A DNA stretch of 64,000 nt from Massilia rhizosphaerae (GTDB lineage Bacteria > Pseudomonadota > Gammaproteobacteria > Burkholderiales > Burkholderiaceae_D), in assembly GCF_016093545.1 (NCBI RefSeq), contig NZ_JADKYX010000020.1:1-64000 (forward strand). Direction: 5' to 3'. Positions 19,423 to 26,832 of this stretch are shown piece after piece; the stretch's first letter is position 1; each line of letters begins with the position of its first letter. Below the pieces are notes generated by a model, which saw nothing but the letters and a program-made list of their open reading frames with translations, was not told the DNA's origin and did not search any database. Position numbers and translations under genes: made by a program.

Positions 19423-19541
19423 AGGCGAACGGCAATGAGAAATCTCACGTTCCCCGGTGGGAGCCCACCTTCGCCACGCACCGGCAGGCCGATCGCTCCT
19501 GATCGGACGGCAGCGCACGGTTTTCGCCAGTTACGTGAGAT
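19412..19541 (-). promoter_or_regulatory. ZTP (pfl-motif) riboswitch upstream of glyA
   Basis: On the minus strand the leader has, in order, P1 5' arm CTCACGT (about 19534-19540), ACTGGCG (525-531), a variable GC-rich stem, GGTGGGCTCCCACC (about 19456-19469) running into CCGGGGAACG (448-457), the P1 3' arm ACGTGAG, and the 3' domain with CGCCTGGGCA (418-427). These are the conserved blocks of the pfl RNA, which senses ZTP/ZMP and is known upstream of glyA, purH and folD. The P1 arms are fully complementary. It senses 10-formyl-tetrahydrofolate shortage and should raise GlyA synthesis. Confidence 0.88.
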
Positions 19542-19557
19542 GTAAATGGAACTCCCG

Positions 19558-19587
19558 ATTGTACGGGATTGTGCGGCTGACAGGCAA
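19558..19587 (-). promoter_or_regulatory. Sigma70-type promoter for glyA leader
   Basis: On the minus strand TTGCCT (19582-19587) and TACAAT (19558-19563) are separated by 18 bases. Transcription would start about 10 bases before the P1 arm of the riboswitch. Confidence 0.65.
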
Positions 19588-19686
19588 GGAAACCGATGAC
19601 GCCCTGGCAACCCGGAGGGCGAGCGCTGTCCCGCATGGTCATTTCGGCTACAATCCTGCAGTTACCACCCTGCCAGGCAACCCAAC

Positions 19687-20439
19687 ATGATCGTTTTCAT
19701 CACCGGCGCATCGGCCGGATTCGGCGCCGCCATGGCGCGCACTTTCGTCAAGAATGGACACCAGGTGGTGCTGGCGGCACGGCGCAAGGAGCGCCTCGAC
19801 GCCCTGGCCCGCGAGCTGGGCGAGTCGGCCCTGCCGATCGTGATGGATGTCACCGACAAGGCGTCGATCGAGGAAGCGCTGTCGATGCTGCCGCAATCCT
19901 GGCGCCAGATCGACGTGCTGATCAACAACGCCGGCCTGGCCCTGAACACGAAGCCCGCGCACGACGTCCCGCTGGAAGACTGGGAGACGATGATCGCCAC
20001 GAACGTCAAGGGCCTCGTCACGATGACGCACGCCCTGCTGCCCGCGATGGTGGAACGCGGCAGCGGCCTGGTCATCAACATCGGCTCGGTGGCCGGCCGC
20101 ACGCCCTACCCGGGCGGGAACGTGTACGGCGCGACCAAGGCGTTCGTCGAACAATTCACCTTGAACCTGCGCGCCGACCTCGTCGGCACGGGCGTGCGCG
20201 CCACGAACATCGCGCCGGGCCTGTGCGGCGGCACCGAATTCTCGAACGTGCGCCTCAAGGGCGACGACGCGGCCGCCGCCAAGGTCTACGAAGGCACGCA
20301 GCCGCTGACGGCCGAGGACATTGCCGAGACCGCCTACTGGATCGCCTCGCTACCGCCGCACGTCAACATCAACCAGATCGAGATGATGCCGACCTGCCAG
20401 GGCTACGGCCCGCTGAACATCAAGCGCAACCTCACCTGA
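19687..20439 (+). CDS. ydfG: NADP-dependent 3-hydroxy acid dehydrogenase YdfG-like (SDR)
   Basis: 250 residues, classical short-chain dehydrogenase. The cofactor motif TGASAGFG starts at residue 6, NNAG lies near 82, and the catalytic set is in INIGSVAGRTPYPGGNVYGATKAF (Ser, Tyr, Lys). The MIVFITGASAGFG start, LALNTKPAH, LEDWETMIATN and GTEFSNVRLKGDD segments match E. coli YdfG, which oxidises L-allo-threonine, serine and 3-hydroxypropionate-type acids with NADP. It diverges from glyA. The stop codon lies one base before the inverted-repeat element that follows. Confidence 0.9.
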   Translation: MIVFITGASAGFGAAMARTFVKNGHQVVLAARRKERLDALARELGESALPIVMDVTDKASIEEALSMLPQSWRQIDVLINNAGLALNTKPAHDVPLEDWETMIATNVKGLVTMTHALLPAMVERGSGLVINIGSVAGRTPYPGGNVYGATKAFVEQFTLNLRADLVGTGVRATNIAPGLCGGTEFSNVRLKGDDAAAAKVYEGTQPLTAEDIAETAYWIASLPPHVNINQIEMMPTCQGYGPLNIKRNLT

Positions 20440-20440
20440 A

Positions 20441-20655
20441 AATTCGGGGTCAGAGCACTTTTTTCGGAAAATTCGGGGTCAGAGCACTTTTCTCGGCAAG
20501 TGCTCACAAGACATTTAACGGCACGCGTAGCGTATTTCGGTCGCGCAGCCTGCACCACAACCCTACGCGGAGTACTTTTTGTTGTGATTGAAATATTGCC
20601 GCAAAATGCGCTCTGACCCCGAATTGCTCCAACATTGTGCTCTGACCCCGAATTT
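20441..20655. mobile_element. Small MITE-like element with paired inverted repeats
   Basis: An 18-base unit AATTCGGGGTCAGAGCAC occurs twice in direct order at 20441-20458 and 20470-20487. It recurs inverted at 20608-20625 (one mismatch) and 20637-20654. The 120 bases between hold no gene. Ends with GGGGTCAGAGC are, from memory, common around small Y1-type (REP-associated) transposases in Oxalobacteraceae; no transposase remains here. This makes a non-autonomous element or remnant the best reading. It sits exactly between the ydfG stop and the tol cluster. The rest of the 410-base gap, to 20849, shows no confident promoter. Confidence 0.65.
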
Positions 20656-20849
20656 TTGGCCGACGGGCGGACGAATTGTTTTCCGAATGTAACAGCGGCG
20701 CCACCCAAGATGAAAAAGTGCTACAGTTGCTGGCTTGGCATGAGCCGTTGACTCAACCACCGGGCCGTCCGCCAGTTATATCCGTGTATATGTACGCTGG
20801 CGCACATATAGCGGGGAAAAATGGCGTAAAATGTTTCCCATTTTCATTT

Positions 20850-21266
20850 ATGGCAGCTGAAATGCCTTCAGTTTTCACCTGGACGGTTCGGGTCTATTAC
20901 GAAGATACGGACGCCGGCGGCATCGTGTACTACGCCAATTACCTGAAGTTTTACGAACGCGCCCGCACTGAATGGCTGCGTTCGATCGGCATTGATCAGC
21001 AAAACCTGCGCGACCGCGAGGGCGCCATCTTCGTCGTGCGCAGCGCCAGCCTCGACTATCTTGCTTCCGCGCGCCTGGACGACGAAGTGAAACTGACCCT
21101 GAACGTGGAAAAACTCGGCCGCGCGTCCGTGCAGTTCTCCCAGCAAGCGTGGCGCGGCGACACGCTGCTCTCCAGCGCCGACGTCAAAGTCGCTTGCGTC
21201 GATGCCGCCACGATGCGTCCCCGTTCCCTACCCGACGTTGCCGCTGCTAAAATGCGTGCCGCCTGA
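20850..21266 (+). CDS. ybgC: Tol-Pal-associated acyl-CoA thioesterase YbgC
   Basis: 138 residues from the ATG at 20850, or 134 from the ATG at 20862; the hotdog fold begins at VFTWTVRVYYEDTD. The catalytic Asp is in the signature YYEDTDAGGIVYYANYLKFYERARTEWLR. YbgC hydrolyses short-chain or phospholipid-linked acyl thioesters and is regularly the first gene of the tol-pal operon, as here: tolQ follows after 27 bases. An open frame reaches back to 20676 but crosses the end of the repeat-flanked gap and is not family-like. Confidence 0.92.
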   Translation: MAAEMPSVFTWTVRVYYEDTDAGGIVYYANYLKFYERARTEWLRSIGIDQQNLRDREGAIFVVRSASLDYLASARLDDEVKLTLNVEKLGRASVQFSQQAWRGDTLLSSADVKVACVDAATMRPRSLPDVAAAKMRAA

Positions 21267-21293
21267 TATTTCATTTGACCCAATAGACATCTG

Positions 21294-21977
21294 ATGAACG
21301 CAGTCCAAGACCTCTCATTCATTGAACTGATCCGCCATGCCCACGTGCTGGTGCAGTTGCTCATGGCTCTGCTGTTCGCGATCTCTCTCATGAGCTGGAC
21401 GTATATCTTCCGCAAGCTGTTCGCGATCCGCGCCGCACGTCGCCAGACCGAACAGTTCGAGCGCAGCTTTTGGGCCGGCGGCAACCTGCACACGCTGCAC
21501 CAGAGCGCCAGCAGCCAGCGCGACCAGAGCGGCCCGCTGGCGCGCATCTTCGAAGCGGGCATGGGCGAATTCATCAAGGGCAAGCAAGCGTCGCGCGATG
21601 CACTGGACATGGGCGCCGTGCTGGATGGCGCCCGCCGCGCGATGCGCGCCGCGTTCCACCGCGAACTGGACCAGTTGGACACGCACCTGAACTTCCTGGC
21701 CTCCGTCGGCTCCGTGTCGCCGTACATCGGCCTGCTCGGCACCGTGTGGGGCATCATGAACGCGTTCCGCGGCCTGGCGAACGTGCAGCAGGCCACGCTG
21801 GCCACGGTCGCGCCCGGCATCGCCGAAGCGCTGATCGCCACCGCCATCGGCCTGTTCGCGGCGATCCCGGCCGTGGTGGCGTACAACCGCTTCACCCACG
21901 ACATCGACCGCCTCGCGATCCGCTTCGAAAGCTTCGTCGAGGAATTCTCGAACATCCTGCAGCGCCAGTCGCGCTGA
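21294..21977 (+). CDS. tolQ: Tol-Pal system proton channel subunit TolQ
   Basis: 227 residues. TolQ is an inner-membrane protein related to MotA/ExbB that forms the proton channel with TolR and energises outer-membrane invagination at division. Three membrane helices are visible: LVQLLMALLFAISLMSWTYIF near 20-40, FLASVGSVSPYIGLLGTVWGIM near 132-160 and GIAEALIATAIGLFAAIPAVVAYN near 175-200. The GLLGTVWGIM and ATAIGLFAAIPA motifs are family hallmarks. Confidence 0.97.
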   Translation: MNAVQDLSFIELIRHAHVLVQLLMALLFAISLMSWTYIFRKLFAIRAARRQTEQFERSFWAGGNLHTLHQSASSQRDQSGPLARIFEAGMGEFIKGKQASRDALDMGAVLDGARRAMRAAFHRELDQLDTHLNFLASVGSVSPYIGLLGTVWGIMNAFRGLANVQQATLATVAPGIAEALIATAIGLFAAIPAVVAYNRFTHDIDRLAIRFESFVEEFSNILQRQSR

Positions 21978-21998
21978 TCGTCGTCACGAGGAATCGAC

Positions 21999-22427
21999 AT
22001 GGCCTTCAACAGCAGCCTGCGGGGCAGCCGCCGCAAGCTCAAGTCCGAGATCAACGTCGTGCCGTACATCGACGTGATGCTGGTGCTGCTCATCATCTTC
22101 ATGGCGGTACCGCCGACGCAGAACCCGAGCGAGATCAAGCTGCCCAGCGCCGAGCGGTCCACGCAGCCGCCGGACGACTACATCCAGATCGCGATCAAGG
22201 CGAACGCCCAGCTGCAGATCGGCATCACCGGCAAGAACCCGCAACCGCTGGAAAACGTGGACAGCCGCTCCACGCTCGTCACGCGCCTGCGCGACATCCA
22301 CACCGAGCATCCGGATTATCCGGTCTTGATCGCCGGCGACCGCGACAGCAAATACGACGACGTGATCCAGCTGATTTCGGAAGCCAAGAAGATGGGCATC
22401 ACCCGCGTCGGACTGGCCACGAAGTGA
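21999..22427 (+). CDS. tolR: Tol-Pal system protein TolR
   Basis: 142 residues. One membrane helix near 18-38 within INVVPYIDVMLVLLIIFMAV, where the Asp is the proton-carrying residue shared with ExbD and MotB. The remainder is periplasmic, with DYPVLIAGDRDSKYDDVIQL typical of the ExbD/TolR fold. It follows tolQ by 21 bases. Confidence 0.97.
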   Translation: MAFNSSLRGSRRKLKSEINVVPYIDVMLVLLIIFMAVPPTQNPSEIKLPSAERSTQPPDDYIQIAIKANAQLQIGITGKNPQPLENVDSRSTLVTRLRDIHTEHPDYPVLIAGDRDSKYDDVIQLISEAKKMGITRVGLATK

Positions 22428-22437
22428 AGACGAACTG

Positions 22438-23382
22438 ATGTCAGCAACGAAGCAGAACAGCATCGGCAACGGCGCGCCCTACCGCGTGCCGCCTGAACCG
22501 AACCGCTGGCCGGCCATCGGCCTGGCGGTGGGCGTGCACGCGCTGTTGCTGGCATTCCTGTGGATCGGCATCAGCTGGCAGAACAACGCGCCCGTCGCCA
22601 TCGAGGCGGAAATCTGGGACGTGACGACGCAGACGGCCGCCCCGCCGCCGCCCCCACCCGCTCCGGAGCCGGAACCGGAAACGCCGCCGCCGCAACCGAC
22701 GCCGAAAGTCGCTCCGCCGCCGCCGGCGGTCGAACAACCGCAGCCGAAACAGCCGGACATCGCGCTCGAGCGTCAAAAGAAGCGCAAGGAAGAATTGAAA
22801 CGCAAGCTCGCCGAAGAAGAGCAACAACGCAAAGTCGAGGAAGAAAAGCGCGCGGAAGAACAGAAAGCGAAGGCGCTGGCCGAGAAAAAGGCCAAGGCCG
22901 AAGCCGAGAAAAAAGAAGCCGAGAAAAAGAAAAAAGAAGAAGCGGAAAAGAAAAAGAAAGAGGAAGCCGAGAAGAAGAAAAAGGCCGCCGCCGAACAGAA
23001 GAAACTGGAGGCCGCGCGCGCCGAAGAAATGCGTCGCATCACGGGCGCGGCCGGCAGTCCGACCAGTACCGGCACGGCCGAGAAATCGACGGCGCCGCGT
23101 ATGGACAAGGGCTATTCCGCGGCCATCACGGCCAAGGTGAAAGGCAATACGTCCTACCCGGGCAGCCTGGACGAACCGGGCAATCCGACGGCGACGTTCC
23201 GCGTCGAACAACTGCCGACCGGCGAAATCATTTCGGTCAAGAAGATCAAGAGCAGTGGTGTGCCGGCTTTCGACGACGCCGTCGAAAAGGGCATAACCAA
23301 ATCGTCACCACTGCCGAAGAAGAAAGATGGTACGGTAGAGCGTTCACTCGTGATCGAATTCCATATGAAGGATCTGCAATGA
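22438..23382 (+). CDS. tolA: Cell-envelope protein TolA
   Basis: 314 residues. N-terminal membrane anchor near 24-43, a Pro-rich segment (about 65-105), a long charged helix of Lys/Glu/Ala (about 110-200) that spans the periplasm, and a C-terminal globular TonB/TolA-like domain (about 220-314, YSAAITAKVKGNTSYPG onward). TolA links the TolQR motor to TolB and Pal. The helix is encoded by an almost pure purine stretch on the plus strand from about 22770 to 23010. Confidence 0.95.
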   Translation: MSATKQNSIGNGAPYRVPPEPNRWPAIGLAVGVHALLLAFLWIGISWQNNAPVAIEAEIWDVTTQTAAPPPPPPAPEPEPETPPPQPTPKVAPPPPAVEQPQPKQPDIALERQKKRKEELKRKLAEEEQQRKVEEEKRAEEQKAKALAEKKAKAEAEKKEAEKKKKEEAEKKKKEEAEKKKKAAAEQKKLEAARAEEMRRITGAAGSPTSTGTAEKSTAPRMDKGYSAAITAKVKGNTSYPGSLDEPGNPTATFRVEQLPTGEIISVKKIKSSGVPAFDDAVEKGITKSSPLPKKKDGTVERSLVIEFHMKDLQ

Positions 23383-23416
23383 TCGCGTTCCGACTCTAAC
23401 CATTGCTGAGAGAAAC

Positions 23417-24685
23417 ATGAAGAAACTACATACCCTGCTGTTTTCGGCCACCCTGTTGATGGGTACGGCCGCACATGCCCAGCTGAAAGTCGAAATCGCC
23501 GGCGTGGGCAGCAACCAGATCCCGGTCGCGGTCGCGGCGTTTGCCGATGAATCGGTGGCGCCCGAACAAATCTCGGCGATCATCCGCGCCGACCTCGAGC
23601 GCAGCGGCGTGTTCAGGGTCATCGACGCGCACCAGCCCATTTCCGAGACCGCCAACATCGACCTGGCCGCGTTCAAGGCCAGCGGTGCCGACGCGCTCGT
23701 CGTGGGCTCGGTGCAGCGTCTCGCGGACGGCCGCCTGGCAGTGCGCTATAAACTGCTCGACACCGTCAAGCAGTCGCAGTTGTCGCAGCTGTCGGATGCC
23801 GTGACCGCGCGCAACACGCGCCTGGAAGCCCACCGCATCGCCGACGACATCTACGAAAAGCTGACGGGCGTGCGCGGCATCTTCTCGACCCGCATCACGT
23901 ACGTGAAGCAGGACCCGGCCGCGCACGATTACAAGCTCGTCGTGGCCGATGCGGACGGCGAAGGCGAACAGGTCGCCGCGCACGGCCGCGAGCCGATCAT
24001 CTCGCCGGCGTGGTCGCCGGACGGCACCAAGGTGGCCTACGTGTCGTTCGAACTGCGCAAGCCCGTGATCTACGTGCAGAACCTGGTGACGGGCCAGCGC
24101 ACGGTGGTCGCGAACTTCAAGGGCAACAACTCGGCCCCTTCCTGGTCGCCCGACGGCACGAAGCTGGCGGTCGGCCTGACCAAGGACACGAACAACTACC
24201 AGGTGTACATCGTGAACGCGGACGGCAGTGGCGTGCGCCGCCTGACGACCACGAACAGCATCAATACGGAACCGCGCTTCTCGGCGGACGGCCAGACCAT
24301 TTATTTCACCAGCGACCGCAGCGGCGGTCCGCAAATCTACAAGATGAGCGTGAACGGCGGGCAGGCAACCCGCGTCACGTTCAACGGCAACTACAATATC
24401 AGCCCTCGTATCTCCCCGGACGGCAAGACGCTGGCGTGGATTTCGCAACGCGAAGGGGGTTTTTCTCTGTATGCGATGGATCTGGCCACCGGCCAGGAGC
24501 AGCGCTTGGCCGATGGGGCCACCGAACCGAGTTTTTCGCCGAACGGCAAATACATCATGTATGCGACCAGGACTGGCGGCCGTACCGCGCTGGCCGTGGT
24601 GTCGGTCGATGGGCGCGTCAGGCAACGCCTGAGCACCCAAGCGGGAAACATTCGGGAGCCCAGCTGGGGCCCGTTTATGAAGTAA
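23417..24685 (+). CDS. tolB: Tol-Pal system beta-propeller protein TolB
   Basis: 422 residues. Signal peptide MKKLHTLLFSATLLMGTAAHA, N-terminal domain to about 160, then a six-bladed beta-propeller with repeated SPDG motifs (SPAWSPDGTKVAY, APSWSPDGTKLAV, RISPDGKTLAWIS). TolB is periplasmic and binds Pal; its N-terminus reaches TolA. It is followed 24 bases later by pal. Confidence 0.97.
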   Translation: MKKLHTLLFSATLLMGTAAHAQLKVEIAGVGSNQIPVAVAAFADESVAPEQISAIIRADLERSGVFRVIDAHQPISETANIDLAAFKASGADALVVGSVQRLADGRLAVRYKLLDTVKQSQLSQLSDAVTARNTRLEAHRIADDIYEKLTGVRGIFSTRITYVKQDPAAHDYKLVVADADGEGEQVAAHGREPIISPAWSPDGTKVAYVSFELRKPVIYVQNLVTGQRTVVANFKGNNSAPSWSPDGTKLAVGLTKDTNNYQVYIVNADGSGVRRLTTTNSINTEPRFSADGQTIYFTSDRSGGPQIYKMSVNGGQATRVTFNGNYNISPRISPDGKTLAWISQREGGFSLYAMDLATGQEQRLADGATEPSFSPNGKYIMYATRTGGRTALAVVSVDGRVRQRLSTQAGNIREPSWGPFMK

Positions 24686-24709
24686 AATTTTTTGACCAGG
24701 AGAAAAACC

Positions 24710-25237
24710 ATGCGTAATGCAAAAAGTGTAGCGTTCATCGTGGCTGCCGCGGCCCTGCTGTCGGCATGCTCGTCGACCAAGCTGCAGGAAGCCCCGAAAG
24801 TTGAAGAAAAGCCGGTCGCCCAGGCAGCCCCGCCGGCCGATACGTCGCGCGAGATCAAGCCGGTCGAAACCGGCGCCGTCGATCCGCTGAACGACCCGAA
24901 AGGCGTTCTGGCGAACCGTAGCGTCTACTTCGACTTCGACAGCTACGTCGTCCGCGACGACGGCAAGCCGGTCGTCGAAAACCACTCGGCCTACCTGACC
25001 AAGCACCAGGACCGCAAAGTCCTGATCCAAGGTAACACCGACGAGCGCGGCGGCACCGAGTACAACCTGGCCCTGGGCCAGAAGCGTGCCGAAGCCGTCC
25101 GCAAGGCGATGTCGGCACTGGGCGTGTCGGACAGCCAGATGGAAGCCGTTTCGCTGGGCAAGGAAAAGCCGAAGGCCGCCGGCCACGACGAGGCTGCCTG
25201 GGCTGAGAACCGCCGCGCCGACATCGTCTATCAATAA
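24710..25237 (+). CDS. pal: Peptidoglycan-associated lipoprotein Pal
   Basis: 175 residues from the ATG at 24710, which has an AGGAGA ribosome site; an in-frame ATG 18 bases upstream would delay the signal. Lipobox is LLSAC with the modified Cys near residue 21. The OmpA-like domain (about 65-175) shows VYFDFDSYVV, the peptidoglycan-binding GNTDERGGTEYNLALGQKRA, and the closing NRRADIVY. Pal anchors the outer membrane to peptidoglycan. Confidence 0.97.
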   Translation: MRNAKSVAFIVAAAALLSACSSTKLQEAPKVEEKPVAQAAPPADTSREIKPVETGAVDPLNDPKGVLANRSVYFDFDSYVVRDDGKPVVENHSAYLTKHQDRKVLIQGNTDERGGTEYNLALGQKRAEAVRKAMSALGVSDSQMEAVSLGKEKPKAAGHDEAAWAENRRADIVYQ

Positions 25238-25278
25238 TCGGACGCTGTCGCGGCTGTCCAGCACAGTACGTTGACAGC

Positions 25279-25312
25279 GGGGCGGGATGCGGTGCAGACT
25301 GCATCCCGCCCC
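25279..25312 (+). terminator. Strong hairpin between pal and cpoB
   Basis: A perfect 12-base stem (25279-25290 with 25301-25312) with a 10-base loop is followed by GTTTCCATTT. The T-run is weak, so it may be a partial terminator or an RNA-stability element that sets pal above cpoB expression. Confidence 0.55.
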
Positions 25313-25360
25313 GTTTCCATTTGGATTCCCAAGTTCCCACAGGTTTAGAAAGAGTCAAAG

Positions 25361-26125
25361 ATGATGATCAAATTGTCCCAGTGCCGCCTCGCGGCCGTCG
25401 TGCTTGCCCTGACTGCCTGGCTGCCGCTGCAGGCGCACGCCGGCCTGCTCGACGACGATGAAGCCCGCAGAGCGATCCTGGACCTGCGCGCCAAGGTCGA
25501 CGCGCTGACGCACGACGTCAATGCCCGCCTCGACAACAAGGCCGACAAAGCGATCAGCGTCGACATGGTGAACCAGCACGAACAGACCATGCAGGAAATC
25601 GCGCGCCTGCGCGGCCAGATCGAGGTCCTCGCCAACGAGGTCGCGAACGCCCAGAAGAACCAGAAGGACCTGTACGCCGACCTCGATACCCGCCTCAAGA
25701 AGCTCGAGCCGCACCAGGAAACCATCGACGGCCAGACCGCGGAAGTCATGCCGTCCGAAAAGAAAACCTATGATGCCGCGATGGACCAGTTCAAGTCGGG
25801 CGACTACAAGGCCGCCGCCGACGCGCTGCAGGAATTCGTGCGCCGCTTCCCCGACTCGGCCTATGCCGCCAACGCCCAGTACTGGCTCGGCAACGCCTAC
25901 TATGCCCAGCGCGACTACAAGAACGCGATCGCCGCCCAGGAAGCCGTCGTCGACAATTACGGCACGAGCGCCAAGGCGCCGGACGCCATGCTCAACATCG
26001 CGTCCAGCTACACCGAACTCAAGGACAAGAAGAACGCCAAGAAGGCCCTGCAGAAGCTCGTGTCGAAGTTCCCGGACTCCTCGGCGGCGCAAGCGGCCAA
26101 GGACAGGCTGGCGGCAATGAGGTAA
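25361..26125 (+). CDS. cpoB: Cell division coordinator CpoB (YbgF)
   Basis: 254 residues. Signal peptide ending LQAHAG, a coiled-coil segment (about 35-110, ILDLRAKVDALTHDVNARLDN and IARLRGQIEVLANEVAN) that makes trimers, then TPR repeats from about 125 (YDAAMDQFKSGDYKAAADALQEF, YWLGNAYYAQRDYKNAIAAQE). CpoB links PBP1B and Tol-Pal activity during constriction. It is the last gene of the cluster. Confidence 0.96.
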   Translation: MMIKLSQCRLAAVVLALTAWLPLQAHAGLLDDDEARRAILDLRAKVDALTHDVNARLDNKADKAISVDMVNQHEQTMQEIARLRGQIEVLANEVANAQKNQKDLYADLDTRLKKLEPHQETIDGQTAEVMPSEKKTYDAAMDQFKSGDYKAAADALQEFVRRFPDSAYAANAQYWLGNAYYAQRDYKNAIAAQEAVVDNYGTSAKAPDAMLNIASSYTELKDKKNAKKALQKLVSKFPDSSAAQAAKDRLAAMR

Positions 26126-26156
26126 GCCACCGCGGTAAACCGCTGAGGCGGGCCGT

Positions 26157-26185
26157 TTGACACGACCGCCGTTCCCCCCTATAAT
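26157..26185 (+). promoter_or_regulatory. Consensus sigma70 promoter of tRNA-Lys
   Basis: TTGACA (26157-26162) and TATAAT (26180-26185) are both perfect, with 17 bases between them and the tRNA 12 bases beyond. Confidence 0.93.
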
Positions 26186-26197
26186 CTTGCTTCTTTC

Positions 26198-26273
26198 GGG
26201 TCGTTAGCTCAGTTGGTAGAGCAGCGGACTTTTAATCCGTTGGTCGCTGGTTCGAGCCCAGCACGGCCTACCA
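26198..26273 (+). tRNA. tRNA-Lys (anticodon TTT)
   Basis: 76 bases including an encoded CCA end (26271-26273). The acceptor stem pairs 26198-26204 with 26263-26269 (two G-T pairs). The D arm GCTCAGTTGGTAGAGC, anticodon loop CTTTTAA with anticodon TTT at 26231-26233, and T loop GGTTCGAGCCC are all present. Confidence 0.97.
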
Positions 26274-26294
26274 GAATTCAGCAGCAGCAAAGCA

Positions 26295-26330
26295 AGGCGT
26301 TACGAGTGATCGTGACGCCTTTTTTGTTTT
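26295..26330 (+). terminator. Intrinsic terminator of tRNA-Lys
   Basis: An 11-base stem (26295-26305 with 26310-26320, one G-T pair) and four-base loop, followed by TTTTTGTTTT. Confidence 0.92.
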
Positions 26331-26544
26331 GCGGCCCCGCTTCTCTTCCTGCTGCGCAGCGGATCATCTAACGCTTGCCGATAGCCGTGACCGCCACACG
26401 ACACCGCTGAGCTTCGTCAGCACCTCGCCACGAAGCAACATTTCCATGCGTCACCCTTGACGGTCAGCAAAATTCAGCTCGCCCCGATTTCATATGATTT
26501 TCTTGTCGGCAAGCACTTTTGACTGTCTCACCCAAGGGGAACCC
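26331..26544. other. Upstream region of the Tad-type locus
   Basis: 214 bases without a gene. A TATGAT at 26493-26498 could be a -10 box for the pilus locus, but no good -35 lies at the right distance. A GGGGA ribosome site precedes the first pilin gene. Nothing else recognised. Confidence 0.3.
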
Positions 26545-26832
26545 ATGATGAAACGTATCGCAAGGACGTCGAAACAACACGGTCAAGGGATGACCGAATA
26601 CATCATCATCGTCGCGCTCATTGCGGTTGCCGCCATCGCGGTTTACCAATTGTTCGGAGCGACCGTGCGCAATCAGACCGCCGGGGTCGCGATGGAGGTC
26701 GCCGGTGCGAATGGACAACCAGCTATCGACAAAGCCAAGGCCGCCGCTACGAAAGCGGCCAGCGTAGCCTCGGATGCGGAGAAAAATTCATTGTCCACCT
26801 ACGGCAACCAGGCCGAGGCCGGAAAGCAATGA
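26545..26832 (+). CDS. Flp-like major prepilin candidate
   Basis: 95 residues from the ATG at 26545 (or 26548). The short basic leader MMKRIARTSKQHGQG is followed by MTEYIIIVALIAVAAIAVYQLFG: a Gly, then Glu-Tyr and one hydrophobic helix, the pattern of Flp/class IVb prepilins cut by a dedicated peptidase. The mature part is small and Ala/Lys-rich, ending without cysteines. It is the first gene of the locus, which suits the major pilin. Its stop overlaps the start of the next gene (ATGA). Confidence 0.75.
   Translation: MMKRIARTSKQHGQGMTEYIIIVALIAVAAIAVYQLFGATVRNQTAGVAMEVAGANGQPAIDKAKAAATKAASVASDAEKNSLSTYGNQAEAGKQ

Noticed and set aside
26457-26498. Promoter TTGACG ... TATGAT for the Tad locus
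   Set aside because: The two boxes are 30 bases apart, too far for a sigma70 promoter.
26464-26718. 84-codon minus-strand open frame
   Set aside because: Overlaps the start of the Flp-like pilin gene on the other strand; no ribosome site or motif.
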